Source: Alteromonas oceanisediminis (GTDB lineage Bacteria; Pseudomonadota; Gammaproteobacteria; Enterobacterales; Alteromonadaceae). From it: DNA of 64,000 nucleotides. The stretch lies in contig NZ_JAHCTA010000010.1 of NCBI RefSeq assembly GCF_018474025.1, positions 1 through 64,000 of the forward strand. The letters are read 5' to 3'. The translations under genes and the position numbers were made by a program. Of this stretch, positions 1-9,394 are shown in pieces (the first letter of the stretch is position 1; every line of letters starts with the position of its first letter). The notes below the pieces were generated by a model. It did not search any database. It was not told the origin of the DNA and saw nothing but the letters and a program-made list of their open reading frames with translations.

Positions 1-156
1 TGTTTGTACTACAAGCGATTAGAGCAAGGTAAGTTTGTTTGGCCTGCTGCCCAATCAGGGAGTGTGCACTTAACCCACGCGCAATTATCATTACTTTTAG
101 AAGGGGTGGATTGGCGACCGCCTGCACGTCGCAAAGCCCCTGAAAACGCGGCGTAG
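1..156 (+). CDS. tnpB: IS66 accessory protein TnpB, C-terminal fragment
   Basis: The window opens in frame inside this gene; 51 codons and a TAG stop are visible. The peptide runs through KRLEQGKFVWP and ends LLEGVDWRPPARRKAPENAA, the conserved tail of the small IS66 Orf2 protein (TnpB). TnpB is required for transposition of IS66 elements together with TnpA and the DDE transposase TnpC, but its biochemical role is not settled. It lies 72 bases upstream of the likely tnpC start, the normal IS66 order. The 5' part is outside the window, so intactness cannot be judged. Confidence 0.9.
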   Translation, partial: CLYYKRLEQGKFVWPAAQSGSVHLTHAQLSLLLEGVDWRPPARRKAPENAA

Positions 157-228
157 AGGGTGATAAAAAGTGCTGTAAAAACACAGTAAATCAATGTGTT
201 AATGTGGCATCAATGGTATAATCCTGCC

Positions 229-1759
229 ATGAAAACGATGCCACAACCCTTGCCCGATGACCCGCAGAAACTGCAACAAATCGTGTTGCAAATGCAGGCG
301 CAACTGGCGCAAAAGGATACCCTCATTCTCACCTTGCAACAGCAGTTGTTGGTGTTGCGTCGTCGTCAGTTTGGCCGCTCCTCTGAGCAAGTCGACAAAC
401 AAATCCATCAAATCGAGCTTCAGCTTGAAGAGTTAGAAACCCAGGCGGCACAAACACCGGATGTGACACTGCCCAGTGCAGAAACAAAGGATGCGCCTAA
501 ACCCAGAGCCGCCTTGCCTTCGCACTTACCGCGTGAAGAGATGCGTGTTGAGCCTGCTAAAACGTGCCCAGAGTGCAGCGGCGAGCTTAAGCCTATCGGT
601 GATGATGTCTCGGAAGTGTTGGATGTGGTGCCGGCCTCTTACCGCGTGATTAAAATCGTGCGCCCCAAATACAGCTGCGCGTGCTGTGACACGCTTATCC
701 AAGGTGACGCGCCACAGCGCGTTATCCCCAAAGGCTTAGCCAGTAGCGCGTTGCTCACCCAGGTCATGGTCGATAAATACCTCGACCATCAACCGCTGTA
801 CCGTCAGTCCGAGCGCATGGCACGTGAAGGTGTGGATATCGAACGCTCCACCTTGGCAGGCTGGGTGGGCCAGGTCAGTACCCTTATCTCTCCCTTGGTC
901 GATGCCATCAGTAAACACGTCAAAAACGCCAACCATCTCTATGCGGATGACACCACGGCACCGACCTTAAAACCAGGTAAGGGCAAAACCCAAACCGGTC
1001 GCTACTGGACTTATGTACGTGATGGGCGTGATTGGAATGAGCATGTCCCACCAGCCGTGTGGCTGCAATACTCTGAGGACAGAAAGAGCCTTCATCCCAC
1101 GTTGCACCTAAAAGGGTATACAGGCTCAATGCAAACTGATGCCTATGCCGGATATAACGACGTATACCGTAAAGAGGTCACGTTTATCGGGTGTTGGGCA
1201 CATGTCAGGCGCAAGTTCTACGACATAACCCAATCGGGTCCTTCACCGATTGCCGAGCAGGCCATCGCCACTATCCAACGGCTTTACGCCATTGAAAAAA
1301 ATATCAAAAACAAACCGCCGGACGAACGACAACAAGTCAGACAACAGCAGGCCATCCCCATACTGGATGAACTGCATACCTGGCTGCAATACATTGCGTA
1401 CCCTATCGAAAGGCTCCAGCCTGTCCAAAGCGGTGCGCTATGCCTTAAACCAATGGGAAGGGCTGGTTGCGTATACCCAAAATGGGCAAGTATCCATCGA
1501 TAACAATACTGCAGAGCGTTCGCTGCGCCCGATTGCACTAGGGCGTAAAAACTACCTGTTCGCCGGCTCAGTCGCAGGCGGGCAACGTGCTGCTACATTA
1601 TACAGTCTGCTCAGCACAGCTAAACTCAATGGACTCAATCCGAGTCAGTATCTTACCGCTGTACTCAAACGCATTGGCCAACACTCCATCAATCGCGTTG
1701 ATGAACTGTTGCCGTGGAATATCGACTTAACCCAAACTCACATTACCGACGCACTCTAA
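229..1759 (+). pseudogene. tnpC: IS66 transposase TnpC, frameshifted
   Basis: This is the DDE transposase of the IS66 element. The first frame (ATG at 229; a GTG at 196 is also in frame) carries the N-terminal leucine-rich coil, a Cys zinc motif (TCPECSG...CACC) and the first two catalytic acidic motifs (YADDTTAP and QTDAYAGY). It then runs into nonsense and stops at 1503. The next frame supplies the remainder, from TLSKGSSLSKAVRYALNQWE through IDNNTAERSLRP, which contains the catalytic Glu, to the stop at 1759. Removing one base near 1390, after codons for WLQ, rejoins the frames. The extra base separates Asp-Asp from Glu, so the enzyme should be dead unless this is a sequencing error. Confidence 0.88.
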
Positions 1760-1810
1760 AAATAGATGTCCACTAAAAAAGAAGTGGACACTTAAAATGA
1801 GATCAAGGTG

Positions 1811-1828
1811 TCATGACCGTACGCTTAC
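1811..1828. repeat. IS66 right terminal inverted repeat
   Basis: On the minus strand this end reads GTAAGCGTACGGTCATGA, starting at 1828. GTAAGCG is the conserved outermost part of IS66-family ends. tnsE coding sequence begins at the next base, 1829, which fixes the boundary. The partner left repeat is outside the window, so the full repeat length is not known. Confidence 0.75.
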
Positions 1829-3058
1829 CTATTTTACGCCAGTTCTTATTTAGCTCGAGCATCACTGATGTCTTCTCGTTTACTAACTGACTTTAAAGTA
1901 GAAGTTAATGCGAGGGCTGATTATGCAAACATCGAAGTTCTACAAACGTCAAATTTCCCTCCTTCGGCGTTTAATGATTCTGCAACAAGAGCTATGTTGA
2001 GTTGGTTGCTTATTGATAGCAATGCAAAACGTTCGTTCGAATCGATTTTTAGATACTTTAACGTCGAGAAAGAACAAGATGTATCTGCGGGCTATAAACG
2101 TTGGCTATTTCATTTCGACCCACCTCAAATGTCGGGGTGGTCTTTCTTCTATGAAGGCAGAATTGATCCAAGTGGCCGCTATTTTCTGGTTGAAGTGATC
2201 ACTGATATTGAAATTAATGCTCAAATGCCATCTAGGATATTCTTCCATAACCCATCTTTTAGGCACCCTGATGACAACCAAAAGCCAACAATTGGTGGTA
2301 AAGGGCCTGATCCGTATGAGCGACCGGAAGATCATACTATCGATGACGATAGAGAACCTTCCGATGCGAACCATGCATTTTTGCTGGGAGAAAATACCTG
2401 CTCAATAAGGTTTAAAAATCGTTTTGCAACGTCGAAAGCAACAACCCCACAAAGGAGTCATCGACCAGATAGAAGCAGAGATGCATCCAAGAAAGCAAGT
2501 GATACGGTAAGTACCAATAAGCCTGGTAGTAACGGCGAGATACCTTCAGCAGATATGGGGGGAGGTATGCAAGATTGCACTGATAGGTCAGAGGAGTATG
2601 CCTCTCGCTTTGCGGCCTTTAACATGATGGTGCAAATGCTAGAAGAAAAATACGCCTGCACAATCATCGAGTCTTACACTCATGAACTTGATCAGGTCGG
2701 GCGTAGCAAATGCCACTTGATTGACTCTGGCGCGAAAAGAACGATTCGATGTGTTTTAGTTGAACGGGACGGTCATGTTAACTACTTGCTTGAGATTGAT
2801 GTAACGGGGTTGAACAAATGGATTTCTACTAAATGCATACGTGAAATTGACACTCGTAATTGGAAAGAACAGTTTTCTCGAATCAAAAAAGGCGTAGTGA
2901 CGAAGTATCTAGGATGGCCAACGCAAGAGATGGATGCCATGTTTGGCTTCAAAAAGCATATTGCAATTTCTCACCCTAAGTCTATTGACGGACATCCGAC
3001 AGGTATCGCGACGGAATCAATTTTGGATTGGGCTGGAAGGGTCGCCAATAAGCTTTAA
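1829..3058 (+). pseudogene. tnsE: Tn7-type transposition protein TnsE, 5' part cut off by IS66
   Basis: TnsE directs Tn7 to replicating, often conjugative, DNA. The open frame starts at the IS66 boundary (1829) and runs 409 codons; the first ATG is at 1868. From memory of Tn7 TnsE (538 residues), matching stretches include SFESIFRYF, FHFDPPQMSGW, DIEINAQMPS, SRFAAF, VGRSKCHL and FSRIKKGVV, in the same order and spacing. Even the residues coded between 1829 and 1868 (FYASSYLARASL) align. About the first 140 residues are missing, displaced by the IS. The C-terminal TnsE domain implicated in DNA binding is complete. A protein started at 1868 might still be made but would lack the N-terminal half. 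Confidence 0.93.
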
Positions 3059-3109
3059 TTTAAAGATCATGTAGCTGCCGCTTACTCTTCCCTACAAAAT
3101 AATTTGTGA

Positions 3110-3148
3110 TAGGATGATACCTAATAAAATTAATTAGGTTGAAGCCTA
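3110..3148. promoter_or_regulatory. Nested palindromes upstream of the WYL regulator
   Basis: Two 14-bp copies of TAGG-N6-CCTA occur at 3110-3123 and 3135-3148, offset by 25 bp. They overlap a perfect 7-bp-arm palindrome, ACCTAAT/ATTAGGT, at 3119-3139. The block lies in the otherwise non-coding 3059-3314 stretch, about 170 bp before the WYL gene. WYL regulators of the BrxR/CapW type bind inverted repeats in their own promoter, so this is a reasonable operator candidate. Binding is an inference. No other gene is evident in this gap. Confidence 0.45.
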
Positions 3149-3314
3149 TTCAGTGTTTTATGACCATCTGTCCAGCTTCAACCGGTAGAGATTTCTAAGT
3201 CATTGCGGATGAAGAGCAGCATTGAGTGATGCTTTTCAATGTGATTCCGCGATGTCTGACGGTACTTTATAAAAAGAGTTTTAAGAATCTGGTTGAATTG
3301 GATAAACAAGACGC

Positions 3315-4268
3315 ATGACAAATGATGGTCTGAAACAAACGGTAGCAGCGAGTTCACTCGCTCAAGAAGGCGCGAAAGGAAAGCCAGATAGGCTTTCGCA
3401 GATAGCGCAGTTGCCACAAGCAACCAGGGATCGCATTGCCCACATCGACTTCACCTTATTGTTTAAGGGCGAAGCGGTACGGGCGGATTTAGTTGATCGC
3501 TTCAGCATAGCCGCTGCACAAGCAACGAAAGATTTCACCATGTATAGGGAGCTTGCGCCAGGCAACATTGAGTATGACCAAAAGCTCAAGTTGCATAAAC
3601 GTGGCGAAGCATTTAAACCCTTGTTCGACTATGACGTTGTGAGAACCCTGGCGACGATTAGCCAAGGCTATGGCGATGGCTTCACTGGCAAGGTAAAACC
3701 GCCTCTGGCTTGTGAAGCGCCTTATCACCTTAACAAGCCCAGTTTATCGATAGTAGCGAAAGTCACCGAAGCCATCCACAAAGGCAAAGCCTTGAGTATC
3801 ACCTATGTGTCGTTATCGAGCGGTGAAACCACGCGTGAAATTGTGCCGCATACGCTGGTGGACAATGGCCTGCGTTGGCATGTTCGTGGTTTTGACCGCA
3901 AGCATGCTGAGTTCCGTGATTTTGTAATGACCCGAATTAAAGCAGCGGTTGTGCTTGAAGACTCTACGTTGTCTGAAACGGAGCTCGAAACCCAAGACCG
4001 GCAATGGAATCGCTTTGTAGAGCTTGAGTTAGTGCCGCATCCACGTATTGAGCACAGCGAAGCAATAGAGCTGGACTATGGCATGACGGGTGGCGTTCTA
4101 AAGGTTGAGATTAGAGCTGCAACCGCTGGGTATTTGCTTCGCCAATGGCATGTGGATTGTACCAAAGCACACAGCCTTCAAGGCACTGAATACCAACTTT
4201 GGTTAAAGAATACTCCGACACTCTACGGGGTCGGAAATTTGAATTTAGCTCCAGGGTTTAACGAATGA
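3315..4268 (+). CDS. WYL-domain transcriptional regulator (BrxR/CapW-like)
   Basis: The 317-residue protein has the layout of the winged-helix/WYL/WCX regulators found at the head of defence loci. A winged-helix region spans about residues 40-110. A WYL domain spans about 145-215, with RWHVRGF at 187-193 in place of the canonical WYL-bearing strand. A C-terminal WCX-like part ends at TLYGVGNL. Family members such as BrxR and CapW repress adjacent defence genes and are thought to respond to a nucleic-acid or nucleotide ligand. It sits 69 bp upstream of hsdM in the same direction, so it probably controls the restriction operon. A palindromic candidate operator lies upstream. The ATG start has only a weak ribosome site. 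Confidence 0.8.
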   Translation: MTNDGLKQTVAASSLAQEGAKGKPDRLSQIAQLPQATRDRIAHIDFTLLFKGEAVRADLVDRFSIAAAQATKDFTMYRELAPGNIEYDQKLKLHKRGEAFKPLFDYDVVRTLATISQGYGDGFTGKVKPPLACEAPYHLNKPSLSIVAKVTEAIHKGKALSITYVSLSSGETTREIVPHTLVDNGLRWHVRGFDRKHAEFRDFVMTRIKAAVVLEDSTLSETELETQDRQWNRFVELELVPHPRIEHSEAIELDYGMTGGVLKVEIRAATAGYLLRQWHVDCTKAHSLQGTEYQLWLKNTPTLYGVGNLNLAPGFNE

Positions 4269-4337
4269 TGTTCGTCGACAGTGAACATTGCGTAACCCAT
4301 AAACGAATTATGACGAATTAAAAGCAGGAATTAACAA

Positions 4338-5918
4338 ATGACAAGTTTACAACAACGTGCCGAACTTCAACGCCAAATATGGGCGATTGCCAACGATGTA
4401 AGAGGCTCAGTGGATGGTTGGGATTTTAAACAATATGTACTGGGTACGCTGTTCTACCGTTTTATCAGTGAAAACTTTGTCAACTACATCACAGGCGGTG
4501 ACGAGAGTGTTAACTATGCCGCCATGTCTGACGATGATGAAAACATCAAGTTTGCGAAAGAAGATGCCATTAAAACCAAAGGCTATTTTCTTTACCCTAG
4601 CCAGTTGTTTAGCAATGTGGCGGCTAATGCACACAAAAACGAAAATTTAAATACGGATTTGGCAGCAATTTTTGCTGCAATCGAAAACTCAGCCAATGGC
4701 TATGATTCAGAAAAAGACATCAAAGGCTTGTTTGCGGATTTTGATACCACCAGTAATCGTCTGGGTAATACAGTAGAGGCAAAAAACAAACGCCTTGCAG
4801 CTGTGTTAAAAGGCGTGGCAGGTTTAACCTTCGGTAATTTTGAAGACAACCAAATTGATTTATTCGGTGATGCCTACGAGTTCCTGATTTCAAACTATGC
4901 CGCCAATGCGGGTAAATCCGGTGGCGAATTTTTCACCCCTCAGCACGTCTCAAAACTGATCGCACAGTTGGCCATGCACGGCCAAACCAGCGTCAATAAA
5001 ATCTATGACCCAGCAGCAGGCTCGGGCTCGTTGCTGTTACAAGCCAAAAAGCACTTTGATGCGCATATCATTGAAGATGGTTTTTTTGGTCAAGAGCTTA
5101 ATCACACCACCTATAACTTGGCGCGTATGAATATGTTTTTGCACAACATTAACTACGACAAGTTTAATATTCAGTTGGGTGATACCTTAACCGAACCACA
5201 CTTTTTAGATGACAAACCCTTTGATGCCATTGTATCTAACCCGCCTTATTCAGTGAAATGGATTGGTAGCGACGACCCAACCCTAATTAACGACGACCGT
5301 TTCGCGCCCGCAGGTGTGCTTGCACCCAAATCAAAAGCCGACTTTGCCTTTGTGCTTCATGCACTGAGTTACCTATCAAGCAAAGGTCGTGCGGCGATTG
5401 TTTGCTTCCCCGGTATTTTTTACCGTGGCGGTGCTGAGCAAAAAATTCGCCAGTACTTGGTTGACAACAACTACGTTGAAACCGTGATTTCATTAGCTCC
5501 TAATCTGTTTTTTGGCACCACCATTGCCGTGAATATTTTGGTGCTGTCTAAACACAAAACCGACACTACCACCCAGTTTATTGATGCCAGCGGTTTGTTT
5601 AAAAAAGAAACCAATAACAACGTCTTAACGGACAACGACGACGAAAAAAATCCGGGTCATATTCAGCAAATTATGAAGGTGTTTGCCAGCAAAGAGAACG
5701 TTGATCACTTTGCTAAATCGGTTGATTTGGACGTCATAGCAGGCAATAGCTACAACCTTTCGGTAAGCAGTTATGTGGAAGCTAAAGACAACCGAGAGGT
5801 GGTAGATATTGCAAAGCTCAACGCAGAGCTTAAAACCACCGTTGCTAAAATTGATGCGCTTCGCAGTGATATTGACGCCATTGTGGCAGAAATTGAAGGT
5901 GAGGAGCTTGAGGCATGA
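4338..5918 (+). CDS. hsdM: Type I restriction-modification methyltransferase subunit HsdM
   Basis: At 526 residues this is a full-length N6-adenine methyltransferase subunit. An N-terminal HsdM helical domain (about 5-170) precedes the Rossmann methyltransferase domain. S-adenosylmethionine motif I is DPAAGSGS from residue 224 and the catalytic motif IV is NPPY at 301-304. With HsdS it forms the modification enzyme that protects host DNA, and with HsdR the restriction complex. The stop overlaps the hsdS start by four bases (ATGA), so the two are translationally coupled. Together with HsdS and HsdR it belongs to the EcoR124I-like type IC family. Confidence 0.96.
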   Translation: MTSLQQRAELQRQIWAIANDVRGSVDGWDFKQYVLGTLFYRFISENFVNYITGGDESVNYAAMSDDDENIKFAKEDAIKTKGYFLYPSQLFSNVAANAHKNENLNTDLAAIFAAIENSANGYDSEKDIKGLFADFDTTSNRLGNTVEAKNKRLAAVLKGVAGLTFGNFEDNQIDLFGDAYEFLISNYAANAGKSGGEFFTPQHVSKLIAQLAMHGQTSVNKIYDPAAGSGSLLLQAKKHFDAHIIEDGFFGQELNHTTYNLARMNMFLHNINYDKFNIQLGDTLTEPHFLDDKPFDAIVSNPPYSVKWIGSDDPTLINDDRFAPAGVLAPKSKADFAFVLHALSYLSSKGRAAIVCFPGIFYRGGAEQKIRQYLVDNNYVETVISLAPNLFFGTTIAVNILVLSKHKTDTTTQFIDASGLFKKETNNNVLTDNDDEKNPGHIQQIMKVFASKENVDHFAKSVDLDVIAGNSYNLSVSSYVEAKDNREVVDIAKLNAELKTTVAKIDALRSDIDAIVAEIEGEELEA

Positions 5919-7117
5919 GTCAGTTGAACTGTTTAGAGAAACTGCTGGATGGGGTTGAGGTTGAATGGACAACTCTAGGGAATGAACACGCGGTTGAAAT
6001 AGCCAATAGTGGTCGAAAGCCCGTAAAAGCAGCGCTGCGTGTAGCAGGAGAAACGCCGTATTATGGCGCAAACAACATTCAAGACTATGTTGACGGCTAC
6101 ACACATGATGGTGAGTTCGTGCTTATTGCTGAAGATGGTTCAGCAAGTCTTGAGAACTACTCTATTCAATACGCAACGGGTAGGTTCTGGGCAAACAACC
6201 ATGTTCATGTTGTGAGAGGTAAAGAAGGTCTCAATACACGCTACCTATATCACTATCTTTGTATTGTTAACTTTGTTCCGTTTTTATCTGGCGGTGGTCG
6301 TGCCAAGCTGACCAAAGGAAAATTGGTTGATATACCGCTCCCCATTCCTTGCCCAGATAACCCAGAAAAATCGCTGGCAATACAAGCTGAAATAGTGCGT
6401 ATTCTGGACGCATTTACCGCCATGACCGCCGAGCTGACCGCCGAGCTGACCGCCGAGCTTAACATGCGGAAAAAACAATACAACTACTACCGCGACCTGT
6501 TGCTAAGTTTTGAAGATGGTGAAGTTGAGTGGAAATCATTAGAGTTCCTTTGTAGATCCATCTCTGCCGGTGGAGATGTTCCTAAAAATAGCGCTAAAGG
6601 GCAAACCGAACCAACTTCTGAATATCCATACCCAATTTATGCAAACGCTACAGATGAAAAAGGGCTATATGGTTTCACTGATAACTATAAGATTGATAGT
6701 GATGCAGTAACTATTTCTGCGCGTGGTGCAAAAGTCGGTTATCACACTGTAAGGGAAGCTAAGTTCACACCAATTATTCGTTTAATTGTTTTAGTTGCTG
6801 ATAAAAATTTAGTTACCACGAGATATTTAAATTATGTTTTAGACATGACTCCGATTGGTGGTACTGAAGGGGGAATTCCGCAACTCACGGTTCCAATGGT
6901 AAAAAAGATCACTGTTCCAATTCCATTTCCAAACGATCCTGAGAAATCATTGGTCGAGCAAGCGAGAATTGTAGCTATATTGGATAAATTCGACACGTTA
7001 ACAACTTCGCTGCAAGAAGGTCTCCCACGCGAAATCGAGCTTCGCCAAAAACAATACGATTATTATCGTGACCTGCTGTTGAGCTTCCCGAAATCTCATT
7101 CAGATGAGGCAGCTTAA
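5915..7117 (+). CDS. hsdS: Type IC specificity subunit HsdS with three TAEL repeats
   Basis: This 400-residue DNA-recognition subunit has two target-recognition domains (about 15-150 and 215-345), each followed by a conserved helical region. The two conserved regions resemble each other ([16 protein letters not shown] at about 184 and [16 protein letters not shown] near the end). The central region carries three exact TAEL repeats at residues 171-182. In the EcoR124 family, two versus three TAEL units change the spacer between the half-sites (N6 versus N7), so this enzyme should have the longer spacer. The target bases cannot be predicted from sequence alone. The gene overlaps both hsdM and prrC. 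Confidence 0.95.
   Translation: MSQLNCLEKLLDGVEVEWTTLGNEHAVEIANSGRKPVKAALRVAGETPYYGANNIQDYVDGYTHDGEFVLIAEDGSASLENYSIQYATGRFWANNHVHVVRGKEGLNTRYLYHYLCIVNFVPFLSGGGRAKLTKGKLVDIPLPIPCPDNPEKSLAIQAEIVRILDAFTAMTAELTAELTAELNMRKKQYNYYRDLLLSFEDGEVEWKSLEFLCRSISAGGDVPKNSAKGQTEPTSEYPYPIYANATDEKGLYGFTDNYKIDSDAVTISARGAKVGYHTVREAKFTPIIRLIVLVADKNLVTTRYLNYVLDMTPIGGTEGGIPQLTVPMVKKITVPIPFPNDPEKSLVEQARIVAILDKFDTLTTSLQEGLPREIELRQKQYDYYRDLLLSFPKSHSDEAA
6425..6460 (+). repeat. Three 12-bp tandem repeats encoding TAEL in hsdS
   Basis: ACCGCCGAGCTG is present at 6425-6436 and 6437-6448, and at 6449-6460 with a single final base change. The 12-bp unit keeps the frame, so copy-number change by slippage or recombination would alter HsdS linker length and hence recognition spacing without inactivating the protein. 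Confidence 0.95.
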
Positions 7118-8358
7118 TGAGTAAAACGCTAACGGAAATAGCAGAGTTGTTGCAAGCGTCCGACAAAAAGATACAGTTAATCTATGCCTTTAATGGCACA
7201 GGTAAGACGCGCTTATCGCGTGAATTTAAAGAGATCATAGCACGAAAAGACGATGGGCAAGATGCGCTTGACGATGCAGAGCAAGTGCCACTGTCGCGCC
7301 ACAAGATTTTATATTACAACGCGTTTACGGAAGACTTGTTTTACTGGGATAACGATTTAGATGCCGATGCAGAGCCGAAGTTAAAAATCCAACCCAATAC
7401 GTTTACTGATTGGATCATAAGAGATCGCGGACAAGATCAAAACATCATTACCAACTTTCAGCGCTATACCAATAATAAGTTAACGCCTCAGTTCATTGAG
7501 CAAACAAAGCAAATATCTGAGAATGGTCGAAGGGTTAATATAAGTACCTTTCCGGAAGTTAAATTTACCTATGAGCGTGGAACAGAACATACCCCGCTGA
7601 TTAAAATATCCAAAGGTGAAGAAAGTAACTTCGTATGGAGTGTTTTTTTTACACTACTTGAAGAAGTTATGGAGATCTTAAAAGAACCTGATATGGATAA
7701 ACGTGAAGATGACTATTTTAACGAGCTTGAATATGTTTTTATCGATGATCCAGTAAGCTCTTTAGATGATAACCACCTAATTGAATTAGCAGTTAATTTG
7801 GCCAGCCTTATAAAATCAAGTGAGTGTAATATTAAGTTTGTAATTACCACGCATAATCCGCTTTTTTATAATGTGCTATCTAATGAGTTTAATAATAAAT
7901 GGTGTAACAATCCTGAAGCTGAGCCGCGTGTTTGGACTTACAAGCCAAACCAATGTCAAAAATATCGTTTAAATAAAAATCTCGAAGAGAAGTTTGATTT
8001 AATTGAACTTGGTGTAAAAACGCCATTTTCATATCATTTGCACTTATTGTCAGAGATAAGAAAAGCCATTAATGATAATCAAGTTAAAAAATATCACTTT
8101 AACTTTCTAAGAAATATTTTAGAGAAAACCGCTACATTTTTAGGGCACGATAAATGGGAAAGCCTTCTCCCCAAAGTCGCTGATAATTCCTTCGACTCAT
8201 ATGCAAATCGAATTCTACAGTTATCTAGCCATTCTGCACATGCAGGTGAGGAGACTGGAGATGTTGATGAAAATGACAAAGTAAAACTAAAAGAACTTGT
8301 TAATTTTTTAAGCCTTGAATATGGCTTTTGGAAACAGGAGGCGGAAGGTGACCAATAA
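7117..8358 (+). CDS. prrC: PrrC-type anticodon nuclease
   Basis: PrrC is a suicide ribonuclease held silent by an associated type IC restriction enzyme and released when a phage inhibits that enzyme; E. coli PrrC cuts tRNA-Lys in the anticodon loop. This 413-residue protein matches PrrC along its length: KTLTEIA, Walker A NGTGKT at 26-31, YYNAFTEDLFYWDNDL, DAEPKLK, an SKGEESNFVWSVF signature and Walker B VFIDDPVSSLDD. The C-terminal nuclease triad is visible as Arg332, Glu336 (RNILE) and His372 (SSH); the first two keep E. coli spacing and the His is four residues further on. The start overlaps the hsdS stop by one base. Position between hsdS and hsdR is that of the E. coli prr locus. Confidence 0.93.
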   Translation: MSKTLTEIAELLQASDKKIQLIYAFNGTGKTRLSREFKEIIARKDDGQDALDDAEQVPLSRHKILYYNAFTEDLFYWDNDLDADAEPKLKIQPNTFTDWIIRDRGQDQNIITNFQRYTNNKLTPQFIEQTKQISENGRRVNISTFPEVKFTYERGTEHTPLIKISKGEESNFVWSVFFTLLEEVMEILKEPDMDKREDDYFNELEYVFIDDPVSSLDDNHLIELAVNLASLIKSSECNIKFVITTHNPLFYNVLSNEFNNKWCNNPEAEPRVWTYKPNQCQKYRLNKNLEEKFDLIELGVKTPFSYHLHLLSEIRKAINDNQVKKYHFNFLRNILEKTATFLGHDKWESLLPKVADNSFDSYANRILQLSSHSAHAGEETGDVDENDKVKLKELVNFLSLEYGFWKQEAEGDQ

Positions 8359-9394
8359 GAATTTGACAATACAAGATCAAAGCTCTGAGTTTTTACTTTA
8401 CACTGCGCCTAACGGTGATGTGAAAGTAGAAGTATTACTCAGCGGCGAAACCATATGGCTGACGCAAAAGCGTATTGCTGAGCTATTCGGTGTTGGTGTG
8501 CCGGCCATTTCTAAACACTTGGACAATATTTACGATTCAGGCGAATTGCAACGCGAGGCAACTCTTTCCATTTTGGAAACAGTTCAACAAGAAGGTAAGC
8601 GAGAGGTTAAGCGTAAGCTAGAATATTACAACTTAGATGCAGTGATTTCGGTTGGCTATCGCGTTAACTCAGCGCAAGCGACGCAATTTCGTATTTGGGC
8701 GACAGCATTAATTAAAGACTACATCATCAAAGGCTTTGCTATGGATGATGAGCGCCTTAAAAATGGCCGCTTCTTTGGCAAAGATTACTTTAAAGAACTG
8801 CTAGAACGTGTCCGTTCGATACGCGCTAGCGAGCGACGTATTTATCAGCAAATCACTGACATTTTTGCTGAATGCAGCATTGATTATGACCCTAAATCTG
8901 AAACCACCCGTTTGTTTTACGCTCATGTACAAGACAAGTTTCATTTTGCGATTACCGGCCATACATCCTCAGAAATCATCGCTTTAAAAGCCGATGCTAG
9001 TCAGCCATTAATGGGTATGACAACGTATAAAAATGCCCCAGAAGGGCGGATACTTAAGTCAGACACTACCATTGCAAAAAACTATCTGGCAGAGGATGAA
9101 ATCAAAAAGCTCGAACGCGCTGTGTCAGCATTTTTTGATTATATAGAAGGCATTATTGAACGCCGTAATACCTTTACTATGGAAGCCTTTGCAGAAAGCG
9201 TAAATAAGTTTTTGGCGTTTAATGAGTACCAAGTATTAGAAGGCTATGGCAATGTAACGCGCAAGGCCGCCGAGCAAAAAGCCCATGCAGCTTATGAACA
9301 ATTTAACAAACAACAAAAAATAGAGTCTGACTTTGACCGTGAAGTTAAAAAGCTACTTGGGCATGGAAGTAAGAAAAAGGATGTAAACGAATGA
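8348..9394 (+). CDS. rhuM: RhuM-family protein inside the hsd operon
   Basis: I choose GTG at 8348 because AGGAGG lies at 8336-8341, just upstream; an in-frame ATG at 8315 has no such site and would overlap prrC by more. The 348-residue protein has an N-terminal winged-helix-like segment ([16 protein letters not shown]...ISKHL) followed by the conserved RhuM region ([49 protein letters not shown]). It ends in a charged helical tail. RhuM proteins were named from a Salmonella pathogenicity island and have no settled biochemical function; they are often found between hsdS and hsdR. The stop overlaps hsdR by four bases, so it is co-translated with the restriction subunit. Confidence 0.88.
   Translation: MTNKNLTIQDQSSEFLLYTAPNGDVKVEVLLSGETIWLTQKRIAELFGVGVPAISKHLDNIYDSGELQREATLSILETVQQEGKREVKRKLEYYNLDAVISVGYRVNSAQATQFRIWATALIKDYIIKGFAMDDERLKNGRFFGKDYFKELLERVRSIRASERRIYQQITDIFAECSIDYDPKSETTRLFYAHVQDKFHFAITGHTSSEIIALKADASQPLMGMTTYKNAPEGRILKSDTTIAKNYLAEDEIKKLERAVSAFFDYIEGIIERRNTFTMEAFAESVNKFLAFNEYQVLEGYGNVTRKAAEQKAHAAYEQFNKQQKIESDFDREVKKLLGHGSKKKDVNE

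Larger units (their letters stand above)
1..1828 (+). mobile_element. IS66-family insertion sequence (3' part) interrupting tnsE
   Basis: The sequence holds the end of tnpB, a whole but frameshifted tnpC, and a right end CGCTTAC at 1822-1828, the inverse of the GTAAGCG that opens IS66-family elements. The boundary is supported independently: the tnsE reading frame is open from 1829 onward and aligns with Tn7 TnsE immediately past the boundary. The left end and tnpA lie outside the window. IS66 elements usually duplicate 8 bp of target, which would be ctatttta at 1829-1836. A hairpin with arms TGTCCACT and AGTGGACA at about 1766-1792 follows tnpC. Confidence 0.85.

Noticed and set aside
196-228. 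GTG start at 196 for the IS66 transposase
   Set aside because: The extra residues (MLMWHQWYNPA) are unlike the family N terminus, which fits the ATG at 229.
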